A stretch of DNA of 55,583 nucleotides from Bacteriovoracaceae bacterium UBA6200 (GTDB taxonomy: Bacteria; Bdellovibrionota; Bacteriovoracia; Bacteriovoracales; Bacteriovoracaceae): positions 1-55,583 of the forward strand of contig DISW01000007.1 of the NCBI GenBank assembly GCA_002422605.1. The letters run 5' to 3'. Below the pieces are notes generated by a model. That model did no database searches and had not been told where the DNA came from. It saw only the letters and a program-made list of their open reading frames with translations. The stretch's first letter is position 1. Every line of letters begins with the position of its first letter. The position numbers were made by a program, and so were the translations under genes. Below are positions 17,329 to 25,227 of this stretch, one piece after another.

Positions 17329-18382
17329 AGTTAACGCTGATTACGAGGCTGTCTTATTTGGTAAAAAAGATTCCCTTCCTGTCATTAATCAGGCACTCGA
17401 GTTTTTAGTTCTCTTTTTGAGTCCCAGACCTCTTCTTTCCAATAAAAAATATTCTTCAGAATACTTGAAACATGTCGAAGCATTTACCGAAAGATATCCT
17501 GAGATAAAGAGTGAAGGTGAATTTGAGAACTGGTGGGGAGAACTAAAAAATATTCCATTGGAGCAAAAGCTTAATTCCAAGGCCATGAGTACCGAACTGA
17601 ATCTTAGAATGGGATGGGAAAAAGATCTTCATTTTTTGGAAAGGGCTGAGGACCTGGACGTTTTGAATCCGGACATAAAATATTTGGGAAAAAATCCTCA
17701 TGGTATGTCTGGACAAAATTTTCTCTTCGTCTCAAAACAAGAACCTCCCCAGAGCTATCCTATGGTGGCTGAGCCACTCCTGAATAGGATTTTCGATTTT
17801 TCCCATTACATTTTTCCCAATGGCACTCGGATTTCTTATCAAAATATTGTTGATAAGAAATACCAATATAAGGGAACTGTTTTTCGGGATTACACCAATC
17901 CAAGTGTCCAAAATTTATTATTTTATTCTGATATCTCTCAAGATAAATGGAATCGTTTCAATCAGGCCCTTGATGAAATAGTTAAGAGCTATGCGGCTCC
18001 CGCTCTCTCCTCCGGCTTTTCTGTAGATTCCTTCATTCACCAGATTGAAAATGATCTCCATATTCGTTACTTAAGTGAAGTAAATTATCGCAGAACCATG
18101 GGGGAAGTGGCCTTTGAACTCTCGCTTAAGTTTGGTGGACTCCGTAAATGGTCAATGTTCCTCTTAACCAGGAAATCCAAGCTTCCGTTTAAAGAGCTGA
18201 AAGAAAAACTGCTTCCTATTACTTGGGAAGAAGATACTTCTCGGGGAGTGATTCTTTTATCGCCCGAGGATGTTCGCTTTGAAATGTTTTTTCTATCTGC
18301 GCTCAACGAAGAAGAAGGATTATTGTTACTAGAGGAGCTTCAAATATTATTGCCTGACTCCCAGTTTCCGGTAGGCATCTAA
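17282..18382 (+). CDS. Uncharacterised protein with ATP-grasp-like features
   Basis: No family is certain. The 366-aa soluble protein has three blocks that look like an ATP-grasp enzyme: KNPHGMSGQNFLFV (Lys plus Gly-rich loop), MVAEPLLNRIFDFS (hinge strand with Glu), and YLSEVNYRRTMGEVAFEL near residue 270, where E-x-N would bind Mg2+. This pattern occurs in uncharacterised ATP-grasp proteins that I recall by pattern only. Such enzymes join a carboxylate to an amine or thiol using ATP. The start is ambiguous: ATG at 17282, 17285 or 17288, or 17315; no Shine-Dalgarno decides. It overlaps the DUF455 gene by up to 47 bases and the aldolase gene tail by 36. Co-transcription with the helicase and DUF455 genes is likely. 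Confidence 0.6.
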   Translation: MMMISESPNGAMKAYKVNADYEAVLFGKKDSLPVINQALEFLVLFLSPRPLLSNKKYSSEYLKHVEAFTERYPEIKSEGEFENWWGELKNIPLEQKLNSKAMSTELNLRMGWEKDLHFLERAEDLDVLNPDIKYLGKNPHGMSGQNFLFVSKQEPPQSYPMVAEPLLNRIFDFSHYIFPNGTRISYQNIVDKKYQYKGTVFRDYTNPSVQNLLFYSDISQDKWNRFNQALDEIVKSYAAPALSSGFSVDSFIHQIENDLHIRYLSEVNYRRTMGEVAFELSLKFGGLRKWSMFLLTRKSKLPFKELKEKLLPITWEEDTSRGVILLSPEDVRFEMFFLSALNEEEGLLLLEELQILLPDSQFPVGI

Positions 18383-18964
18383 AATAATTTTTCCAGCTTC
18401 TTCGGCCGTTTCTCCATATGAAATAATTCCATCTTCATGGCCCTTCATGACAAAAATTCCGGAGGTTTTACCTTTTAAGAGCTCTTTCGCAGCTTGGGCC
18501 ATTTCCTGGGTGCCATAGGCCACATTACCATCAATAAAGTCATAGTTTTCTAATTGGAGTAACTTCCAGAGTTTAGGATGATGAACGTGAAAAACATATT
18601 GAATGGAAGGATTGTCTTGATAAATCCCATAATGGGTTAAAGACTCGCTCGAAGGCGGTATCAAGCCTTCGGCCACGACAGAACCTTTTCTAAGGTCGCA
18701 GTCCATAACTTTGGTGTAGTGATGGGCCAGAAGATGGGCAAGGTGCCCAGTTTGGCTGCCAGTAATGAGGAAAGTTCGTTTAGTAAGCCGGCAAGAAAGA
18801 TTTCCAAACCCGATTCGATCGATCGGATATTCTCCAATTAAACTGAGCTTAAAAAAGAGGGCACGCCACTTCTCCAGAGCTATGACCTGGGCCATTTCCG
18901 GCGCCGGAGCCCTTTTAAGGGTCAGTTTGAACTTTATTATACCTTCATCACGATTGCTATTCAC
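18347..18964 (-). CDS. Class II aldolase/adducin-family protein
   Basis: A zinc-dependent class II aldolase fold, the family of fuculose-phosphate aldolase, ribulose-5-phosphate 4-epimerase and methylthioribulose-1-phosphate dehydratase. Seen: GFGNLSCRL (substrate phosphate loop), FLITGSQTGHL, an acidic PPSSESLTHYGIY block (the E is a catalytic position), HVHHPKLWKLL (zinc His ligands) and a late KGHEDGIISYGETAEEAG (third His). The product is 205 aa, normal for the family. The start is GTG at 18964 in a poor context; Met19 is an alternative. Which sugar phosphate it uses cannot be read, and no methionine-salvage or fucose genes are adjacent. The 3' end overlaps the ATP-grasp-like gene. Confidence 0.8.
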   Translation of the reverse strand: MNSNRDEGIIKFKLTLKRAPAPEMAQVIALEKWRALFFKLSLIGEYPIDRIGFGNLSCRLTKRTFLITGSQTGHLAHLLAHHYTKVMDCDLRKGSVVAEGLIPPSSESLTHYGIYQDNPSIQYVFHVHHPKLWKLLQLENYDFIDGNVAYGTQEMAQAAKELLKGKTSGIFVMKGHEDGIISYGETAEEAGKIILDAYRKLGVRQ

Positions 18965-18974
18965 AGATAAGTCC

Positions 18975-19002
18975 TTGATTACTCCACAAGCTCACTTATA
19001 AT
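18975..19002 (+). promoter_or_regulatory. Sigma-70-type promoter for the acidic membrane protein gene
   Basis: TTGATT at 18975-18980 and a perfect TATAAT at 18997-19002, with 16 bases between them. Transcription would start near 19009, about 42 bases before the GTG at 19051. Confidence 0.5.
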
Positions 19003-19050
19003 GAGAATACTGGACATGATGGCCCATGGACAAGGCTCAATTCACCGGGA

Positions 19051-20184
19051 GTGGTTATCCTCGATAAAATTCTTAACGACTTGAAAGCAAAGCTTCCTTT
19101 TTTGAATAAAGGAAAGAGCGAAGCCGAAGAGTTAGACGAATATGAAGAAGACGAAGACGCATCACAAGATGATGCGACGGATGCTACTGACCTTGCTGAA
19201 CTTCAAAATCAAATTGACGAAGAAGATTTAGAAGAAATTGAAGATGAAGACGATGAAGACGAAGCTCCTGTCTCAATCATTGATAAAATTAAACACAAAT
19301 TAAAATCTTTCCAAAAAAAATCATCTCCAAAAGATGAAGGAGATGGTGAAGAAGATGTTGATGAAGCTGCAGCTCTTAAAAAGAAGAGAAGCAAAATCAT
19401 CCAGATTGTTATTGGCGTGGCCGTTGTTCTATTCCTCTTATCAGATTTCAATGAAGAGGGAACAGCTCCTGAAGGAAGTCCTGATGAGTACTCTGATGAA
19501 GTTCCTGAAAAAACATCTCCAACTACTGAGCCCACTACAGAAGCTCCAATAGCGGAAACTCCTGTAGAGACTCCTTCTGTGGAAACTCCGCCAACTATTA
19601 CTGAAGAACCACTTGAAACTCCGCCAGACAGCGAAACAGTGACAACGTCACCGGAAGAAACTCCTGCTGTAATACCAAGCGAAGAGCCGACAGGAACTCT
19701 TGATAGTGAGGTCATCACTTTAGGTGATGATCAGCCTGATTCTGAACCAACAATGCCTTCTGAGACTCCCGATGATGCTTCATCTATTCCTCTGGATTTT
19801 GGTGGAGAAGATATGGTCGGTGAAGATATGACTGGTGAGGATATGGGGGCCGGTGCAGATGAAAATCTTACTGATCAGATCCTTCAGGATCTTGAAAAGC
19901 AGGCCAAGGACAAACCAACTGCTGAACCTCAAAAAGAATATGTGGCCCCTCCTGATTATGAATACCGTGGTAGAGGCTTAGTCTATAATTGTGTTGGAAA
20001 ACACTGGGCCTGTATTGATGGTCCAAGCTATAAAACTTGTGAAGATAATGCTTCTTCTGTCCAATACCTTAAAAAGAAAGTGGAGTGCCATCCCTTCAAT
20101 GTTTATGAAACGACGAGAGGATGTGAGAGCATGCAAAACCGCATGGTTTCTTCCAGTGCCAAAACATCTTTCTGTAGCGAATAA
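19051..20184 (+). CDS. Acidic single-pass membrane protein with Cys-rich C-terminal domain
   Basis: I do not recognise this protein (377 aa). It begins with two similar short amphipathic segments (LDKILNDLKAKL near residue 4 and IIDKIKHKLKSF near 76), each followed by highly acidic stretches. One membrane helix lies at about 120-138 (IIQIVIGVAVVLFLL) after a basic KKKRSK, so the acidic part is cytoplasmic. A Pro/Thr/Glu-rich linker with repeated ETP units and a GEDM repeat (three copies near 245-260) leads to a small exported domain of about 65 residues with six Cys, likely three disulfides. The start is GTG, since no in-frame ATG exists upstream. A cell-envelope anchor is inferred from the architecture. 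Confidence 0.75.
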   Translation: MVILDKILNDLKAKLPFLNKGKSEAEELDEYEEDEDASQDDATDATDLAELQNQIDEEDLEEIEDEDDEDEAPVSIIDKIKHKLKSFQKKSSPKDEGDGEEDVDEAAALKKKRSKIIQIVIGVAVVLFLLSDFNEEGTAPEGSPDEYSDEVPEKTSPTTEPTTEAPIAETPVETPSVETPPTITEEPLETPPDSETVTTSPEETPAVIPSEEPTGTLDSEVITLGDDQPDSEPTMPSETPDDASSIPLDFGGEDMVGEDMTGEDMGAGADENLTDQILQDLEKQAKDKPTAEPQKEYVAPPDYEYRGRGLVYNCVGKHWACIDGPSYKTCEDNASSVQYLKKKVECHPFNVYETTRGCESMQNRMVSSSAKTSFCSE

Positions 20185-20187
20185 TTT

Positions 20188-20910
20188 TTAAGCGGCGTTC
20201 TTGTTGAATCTTCTGTCCATAAGTGGGATGAAAAATTCGTCTTCGCCTTTAAGAGCTTCTTTTTTCATTCCCTGAATGAACATTTTCACAAGATGTGGAT
20301 CAAATTGAGAACCTGAGAACTGAAGAAGTTCATCAAAAGCGACATCGTAAGGAAGGCCTTTTCGGTAAGGTCTGGTGGAGGTCATGGCATCAAAGGTATC
20401 TGCAATGAGAATAATTCTTGCAGCGACCGGGATTTCTTCCCCTTTAAGTCCGAGCGGATAACCTTTACCATCAAAGCGTTCATGATGAAGTCTTGCATTG
20501 GTGGCAATCTTTTCGAAATTTGGAAAGTCTTTTAAAATCTCGTATGATTTTTCCGGATGCTGTTTCATTACCTGAAACTCTTCTTCTGATAAACGAGACG
20601 GTTTATTTAATACAGCATCTGGTGTTCCAATTTTTCCGATATCATGAAAAATGGCAGAGAGTTCAAGGTCACTCATCTCTTCATCTGTCAGATTGGCTTC
20701 AGCTCCTGTAACTAAAGAGAAATAAGCAACACGCATACTGTGACCAAAGGTATAATTATCCTTAACGTCCAGGGCCTTTAAAATAGTACGGGCAGCCTGT
20801 TCACTTATTCTTTTATTTTCTGCTTTGAGTGTTTCTACTTGGGAGGCCATACCCAATAGGGATAGGGCCGTGTTTACTGATGGGAGCTCAAAGACATTGT
20901 TTTTTTTCAT
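20188..20910 (-). CDS. HD-GYP domain cyclic-di-GMP phosphodiesterase
   Basis: A soluble HD-GYP protein of 240 aa that would hydrolyse cyclic di-GMP. All hallmark residues are present: H57, the HD pair H89-D90 in FHDIGKIG, K93, H118, the paired H142-H143 and GKGYP at 148-152, and D171 in ADTFDAMTSTRPYRKGL. Residues 1-45 form a short helical lead without a sensor domain, so any signal must come through a partner. The start follows GGAAGA. An eight-base dyad lies 21-40 bases upstream. The gene ends three bases past the stop of the convergent gene. Catalytic competence is expected from the intact motif set; this contrasts with the degenerate relative at 38099. Confidence 0.93.
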   Translation of the reverse strand: MKKNNVFELPSVNTALSLLGMASQVETLKAENKRISEQAARTILKALDVKDNYTFGHSMRVAYFSLVTGAEANLTDEEMSDLELSAIFHDIGKIGTPDAVLNKPSRLSEEEFQVMKQHPEKSYEILKDFPNFEKIATNARLHHERFDGKGYPLGLKGEEIPVAARIILIADTFDAMTSTRPYRKGLPYDVAFDELLQFSGSQFDPHLVKMFIQGMKKEALKGEDEFFIPLMDRRFNKNAA

Positions 20911-20930
20911 AGTTCTTCCAACTAAAAATG

Positions 20931-20950
20931 AAGTGAAAATCGTTTCACTT
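20931..20950 (-). promoter_or_regulatory. Eight-base dyad (AAGTGAAA-N4-TTTCACTT) upstream of the HD-GYP gene
   Basis: Perfect arms at 20931-20938 and 20943-20950 separated by four bases. It lies within 40 bases of the HD-GYP start and has no U-run, so it is either a repressor operator or a 5'-leader hairpin. The symmetry is seen; the function is inference. Confidence 0.45.
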
Positions 20951-21062
20951 GATAGATTCTCTTCGGTTGTTTTGCAGAAAAATAAACGGTAAAATGTGTG
21001 ATATCGTTAATCCGCGGGTAAACTACTGAATAAACAAGGTTTTGTTCCCCAAAAGGCACTAT

Positions 21063-22187
21063 ATGATCATTCTGGATGAGCGGAATTTCTTGCAAAAAGA
21101 GCTGGAAGAGAAGGGCTTTAAAGTCTTTGATTTTTATGAAGATCTAACAGTTCTTTCGATGAAGGAGTTTGCTGAACTCGACCTGAAAAGACGTGGAGAG
21201 TTTCTTTTAATAGATACTCAAACCGTTTTGAATAACCCTAACCTTCAGGAAAATTTCAAATCTGTGATGAATACTTTCCTTGGAGCTGTATTCTTCCACG
21301 AACATAGTAATGAGAAGGCACAAAACTGGGTGCGTGATGAGGGATCTTTTTTAAACAAAATTATCGGAGAATATTCTCTTCCTATGGCCCCCCTGAATTG
21401 GACTATTCTTTCCAACCAATTACAGTTTTTATGGAATCTTCTGGAGGACCAGAGAAAACTCCAGCACCACATGGCCCAATTTAGCCTTGAGCTCGATCAG
21501 GTTTTACAGGAAGCCGAAGTGGAGATGGTGAGGGCCAAGAAAATTCATAATACGATCGTGCCTCGAAGAAATGAAGAAATTAAAGGTATTGTTTTCACTA
21601 ACAAATATGGTGCAGGAGAAGGAGGCGGTGGAGAATTCTATGATCTGGTTTCCACTCCTTCAAAGGTCTACCAGATTCTTTTCTCAAGTCAGTCTTACCT
21701 GTTATCAAGTTCTGTAATGGGGATTTTAGCTGATTATAGAGAGAAAGGTTTTAACACTGAAGGCTTTCTGAAAGATATTAAAGATGAAATTGAGTCACTT
21801 AATGTCACGAAAAAGAAACCTTTCTTTGATCTTATGCTGCTTGAGCTTGATTTAAGCACCTTGATCCTTACTCAATTAACTGACTCTAAAGCCGAGTTAT
21901 GCAGTCAGACGAAGGGGCAAATAATTTTACAAAAAGGTTCCTCGGTACAACTAGCAAAGAATGAGAAAGTCGTTGTATTCTCTACAGGATTCCTCTTTAA
22001 TTGGAATGAAGGACATCCAGATAAAAATTTATCAGAGTTTCTAAAACTTCAGGGAGGAAACTCCACAGGAGAATTGATGTCAGAACTCTTCTTTCAGTTG
22101 AAAGAGGGAAGAGAAAGTCAGTTCTTAAAAAAAGACGCGATTGTCGTCATGATGGAGGTTAATAGACATGGCATTCATAAAATTTAG
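21063..22187 (+). CDS. SpoIIE/RsbU-like protein with degenerate phosphatase domain
   Basis: The first ~120 residues (IILDERNFLQKELEEKGFKVFDFYEDL...) look like a receiver-like or pseudo-receiver domain. A helical linker follows, then a domain that starts like a PP2C phosphatase of the SpoIIE/RsbU type: KKIHNTIVPRRNEEI, then GAGEGGGGEFYDLV, where families have GGDFYD. Here the first metal Asp is Glu, and later metal Asp motifs are not clear (LKKDAIVVMMEV stands where DDxT would be). It may bind but not dephosphorylate its partner. I start at ATG 21063 because AAAAGG stands six bases before it; a TTG seven codons earlier is weaker. It overlaps the next gene by 20 bases. Confidence 0.6.
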   Translation: MIILDERNFLQKELEEKGFKVFDFYEDLTVLSMKEFAELDLKRRGEFLLIDTQTVLNNPNLQENFKSVMNTFLGAVFFHEHSNEKAQNWVRDEGSFLNKIIGEYSLPMAPLNWTILSNQLQFLWNLLEDQRKLQHHMAQFSLELDQVLQEAEVEMVRAKKIHNTIVPRRNEEIKGIVFTNKYGAGEGGGGEFYDLVSTPSKVYQILFSSQSYLLSSSVMGILADYREKGFNTEGFLKDIKDEIESLNVTKKKPFFDLMLLELDLSTLILTQLTDSKAELCSQTKGQIILQKGSSVQLAKNEKVVVFSTGFLFNWNEGHPDKNLSEFLKLQGGNSTGELMSELFFQLKEGRESQFLKKDAIVVMMEVNRHGIHKI

Positions 22188-22806
22188 TCTTCTGCTCTTA
22201 GTGACTATATCTTTTGCCGAAGCTCAATCACGCTTCAGCCCTAAAAGCTGTTTGGACGCTAGTTATAAAATGAAAATGCACCAGAAGGGGCCACTCTTTG
22301 GGCTTTTGAAACAGGAATTTATCATCAAGAAGGATTCCTGCATTGTTCATGTCACTCATAAAAAATACTTACCAAAAGAATGGTTCATTGATGTTTGTCG
22401 TGAACCTGTTCACATCAAAGTCACTTCTGCCACAGGAGTTGATGTCGCTAAAAAAGAGAATGAATGTATTAATCAGGATCAGACAAAAAATACCTCTGAC
22501 TTCTGCTCTCAGTATTTTTCACTCATGGATGTGATTCAGGATGATGGACTTATTTTCGCTGAAGGCGATCGTGATAACTTAAGCTCTGACCACGGTCAGA
22601 CTTATTGTGCTTACTTGCTTCTCCGTAAGTATTTAAATGATTCAGTCGTTTTTAGCCGTTACACAGAAGTTCCGGATATCTTTATTGAGAAAGCTAAAAA
22701 AGAACCGAAGAAAATTAACCTTCCATCAGACAGTGTAGAATTGAATAAAGAAAACCAGGAAGTTAAAGTTCCCATAGAAACTGAAGTTGCTCCAACGACA
22801 TTGTAA
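22168..22806 (+). CDS. Secreted protein of unknown function
   Basis: A 212-aa exported protein. The signal peptide is MAFIKFSLLLLVTISFAEA, cut before QS. The mature part has about six Cys (near residues 28, 57, 76, 98, 112 and 148), enough for three disulfides, then a Lys/Glu-rich tail of about 30 residues with no fold. I recognise no family. The start at 22168 lies inside the SpoIIE-like gene, with GGAGG ten bases upstream in its coding sequence, so the two are translated together. That coupling is odd for a cytoplasmic regulator and a secreted protein. A strong terminator follows after four bases. Confidence 0.75.
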   Translation: MAFIKFSLLLLVTISFAEAQSRFSPKSCLDASYKMKMHQKGPLFGLLKQEFIIKKDSCIVHVTHKKYLPKEWFIDVCREPVHIKVTSATGVDVAKKENECINQDQTKNTSDFCSQYFSLMDVIQDDGLIFAEGDRDNLSSDHGQTYCAYLLLRKYLNDSVVFSRYTEVPDIFIEKAKKEPKKINLPSDSVELNKENQEVKVPIETEVAPTTL

Positions 22807-22810
22807 TCAT

Positions 22811-22839
22811 AAAAAAAGGCCCTTACGGGCCTTTTTTTT
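22811..22839. terminator. Bidirectional intrinsic terminator
   Basis: A GGCCC/GGGCC stem with a TTAC loop flanked by seven A and nine T. It ends transcription of the secreted protein gene on the plus strand and of the transsulfuration gene (stop at 22838-22840) on the minus strand. Confidence 0.92.
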
Positions 22840-23989
22840 AAACTTTGCTAAATGCTGTTTCTAAATCCTGGATCAGGTCATCCGCATCTTCAATCCCCAC
22901 CGAAAGTCTAATCAGGTTATCAAAGATACCTAACTCTTCTCTCACTTTTTGAGGAATCGAAGCATGTGTCATGATGGCAGGGTGATCAACTAAGCTCTCT
23001 ACTCCGCCAAGGCTTTCAGCAAGAGCAAAGAGATGAACGTTCTCAAGGAAGGTTCTCGATTCTTTAATACCGCCTTTAAGGAAGAATGTGATCATTCCGC
23101 CTGGACCCTTCATCTGTTTCAGACCTAATTCATACTGTGGATGTGATTTAAGGCCCGGGTAAATGACTCTTTCAACTTTAGGATGAGCTTCAAGATACGT
23201 GGCAACCTTCATCGCATTGGCCGCGTGAGTTTTCATACGAAGAGCAAGAGTTTTAATCCCTCTGATCACTAACCATGAATCAAACGGTGATTGGCATGGG
23301 CCAATCGCATTCTGATAGAAAAAGAGCTTATCTTTAATTTCCTGAGAGTTCATCATCACGGCTCCTCCAACAACATCTGAGTGGCCGTTAATGAATTTAG
23401 TCATTGAATGGATGACGATGTCTGCACCGTGATCAAGCGGGTTCTGAAAGAAAGGACTCATGAAAGTATTATCAACGACAGTTAAGGCATTTACTTTTTT
23501 CGCCATTGCCGTAATTGAGTCAATATCAGAAATTTTCAGAAGAGGGTTGGTTGGAGTTTCAAGCCAAACAAGGGCCGGCTTGAATTCATTGATAGCAGCT
23601 TCTAGTTTTTTAAGATTAGTTGTATCAACAAATTTATACTCGTGAATATCCGGAAACACTTTAGAGAATAATCGGTATGTTCCACCATAGACATCATCGC
23701 CACAGATGATTTTTGAGCCCTTAGGTAGCATATGCATAATAAGAGAAGAAGCTGCCAGACCGCTTGAAGTAACGAGACAGTGCTTGGCATTTTCTAATGA
23801 GGCTAAAAGAGTTTCCAGACGGGTGCGTGTAGGATTATGGGAGCGAGTGTACTCATATCCTTTATGTTCACCAGGTGAACTCTGAACAAAAGTAGAAGTT
23901 TGGAAAATCGGAGGCATGATTGCCCCGGTCACTGGATCTGGTTCACCACCAACATGAATAACTTTAGTTTCAAATTTCATTTCTTTCAT
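22838..23989 (-). CDS. PLP-dependent transsulfuration enzyme (cystathionine gamma-synthase/lyase family)
   Basis: A Cys/Met metabolism PLP enzyme of 383 aa. The conserved blocks are PPIFQTSTFV, YEYTRSHNPTR (cofactor and substrate contacts), SSGLAA, and SMTKFINGHSDVVGG with the PLP lysine K198, the same position as K198 of E. coli MetB. Residues distinguishing gamma-synthase, gamma-lyase and beta-lyase are not decisive by eye; family annotations usually call this form cystathionine gamma-synthase or gamma-lyase. Its start overlaps the GshA gene stop by four bases. Making cysteine next to the enzyme that consumes it for gamma-glutamylcysteine supports a lyase role, which is inference. The shared terminator follows directly. 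Confidence 0.9.
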   Translation of the reverse strand: MKEMKFETKVIHVGGEPDPVTGAIMPPIFQTSTFVQSSPGEHKGYEYTRSHNPTRTRLETLLASLENAKHCLVTSSGLAASSLIMHMLPKGSKIICGDDVYGGTYRLFSKVFPDIHEYKFVDTTNLKKLEAAINEFKPALVWLETPTNPLLKISDIDSITAMAKKVNALTVVDNTFMSPFFQNPLDHGADIVIHSMTKFINGHSDVVGGAVMMNSQEIKDKLFFYQNAIGPCQSPFDSWLVIRGIKTLALRMKTHAANAMKVATYLEAHPKVERVIYPGLKSHPQYELGLKQMKGPGGMITFFLKGGIKESRTFLENVHLFALAESLGGVESLVDHPAIMTHASIPQKVREELGIFDNLIRLSVGIEDADDLIQDLETAFSKV

Positions 23990-25227
23990 TTTAACTCCAA
24001 TAACTCTTGTGTTTCATACGCTGCGGCCAGAGTCGAAAGACGGGCAATAACGGAATATACAGCTTCTTTAATAGTGTGATCGCAATCTTGTTTAACGTCT
24101 GAAAGGCATAGTTTTTGATAAATCATACCTTGGGAATTTAAATTGGCCTGGGTTCCTTTGAGTGGATTGGTTCTAATAAATCCACCTGAGCTTTTCCCGT
24201 TGATCAAATAAATGGTAACTTCAGCAGGAGCTTCATCATATTTTACAATCGTTTCAATGCCTTCCTGGATGAGTACAGAAGTAAATTTCAGGTTGTTCTT
24301 TCCCACATCCATTTTGTTTCGAATCTTTCGGTTCATGGCAACAATCTCTTCGCCTTTTGAGACGACCGAAATGCCCATTCCGTAGGTGCCTTGAGAAGCT
24401 TTCACAAAAACAGAAGATCCTTCCGGAAGCTCGGCCAGGAGCTTATCAACTTCTGACCCAAGGCTGTCGAGCCCTTCTTTGGTATTAAAATCTACATTCT
24501 CTACTGAAGAGAAATGTGCCTGAACAAGATCAGGATTGATTTTGAAAAATTCACAAAAACGGTTTGCAGTTTCTCTATATTTTTGAAAATGATGAATTTT
24601 TTGACGACGGAACCAACCTACTTGTGGAGAGGGATGGACGGGAGTTTTAATCTCTTTCCAGTTTACGTTTAGAGGAACAGATTGGTCGTTATTTAAAACA
24701 ATAATATCGAAATCAAATTTTGTTGAAGAATCAACGGATACAAACATTCCGTCCTGGACCATTGCCTTATAGATAGAAAGTTTATGACCAGAGAATGACT
24801 CGAGTTCTACGCAGTTCTTGCCCGATTCAGCAAAAAGATTTTCATCGGGAGAAAAGATAATAACTTCGGTCTCGGCCATCTCTATGCTTGATTTCAAATA
24901 ATGTAAGTGGTCTAGATAGTAGCGATTTTTTGTGTGGGATTCAGGCAGAATTCCCACTCTTTTAATGTTTTCTGTGACCTGATCAAATCTTGCTCTGAAA
25001 TGGTCTCCACAATGCAGGAGATCCTTACTGCAAAGATTATTGAATCCCGCTGGATACATATTGTGATCGACAGGAGCATATTTTGTTTTACTTTCCCTAA
25101 CGTCTACACTTGATGTAAGTGGCTGAGGCAATTTTGATTGTTCGTTGTCGATCCATTGATTAATGTCATTCCAATGATGACAGAAGAACCATTCTAGTTC
25201 TTGTTTAGTATTAACTTCGTGAGCCAT
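23986..25227 (-). CDS. gshA: Glutamate-cysteine ligase of the Acidithiobacillus-type GshA family
   Basis: A soluble 413-aa ligase that joins glutamate and cysteine with ATP, the first step of glutathione synthesis. I recognise the family pattern: YAPVDHNMYPAGFNNLC near residue 50, a middle region with VGWFRRQKIHHF, and SSVFVKASQGTYGMGISVVS, the ATP-grasp-like loop. This is the small GshA family first described in Acidithiobacillus, unrelated in sequence to E. coli GshA. The reading is from memory of the family motif, so a profile search should confirm it. The gene overlaps ArsA-like gene 1 (17 bases) and the transsulfuration gene (4 bases). No gshB is seen in the window, so the final thiol may be made elsewhere or may be gamma-glutamylcysteine. 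Confidence 0.8.
   Translation of the reverse strand: MAHEVNTKQELEWFFCHHWNDINQWIDNEQSKLPQPLTSSVDVRESKTKYAPVDHNMYPAGFNNLCSKDLLHCGDHFRARFDQVTENIKRVGILPESHTKNRYYLDHLHYLKSSIEMAETEVIIFSPDENLFAESGKNCVELESFSGHKLSIYKAMVQDGMFVSVDSSTKFDFDIIVLNNDQSVPLNVNWKEIKTPVHPSPQVGWFRRQKIHHFQKYRETANRFCEFFKINPDLVQAHFSSVENVDFNTKEGLDSLGSEVDKLLAELPEGSSVFVKASQGTYGMGISVVSKGEEIVAMNRKIRNKMDVGKNNLKFTSVLIQEGIETIVKYDEAPAEVTIYLINGKSSGGFIRTNPLKGTQANLNSQGMIYQKLCLSDVKQDCDHTIKEAVYSVIARLSTLAAAYETQELLELK

Noticed and set aside
19209..19718. A 169-codon minus-strand frame inside the acidic membrane protein gene
   Set aside because: Its Ser/Val/Gly-rich composition is the reverse reading of Glu/Thr/Pro codons; no start signal and no known pattern.
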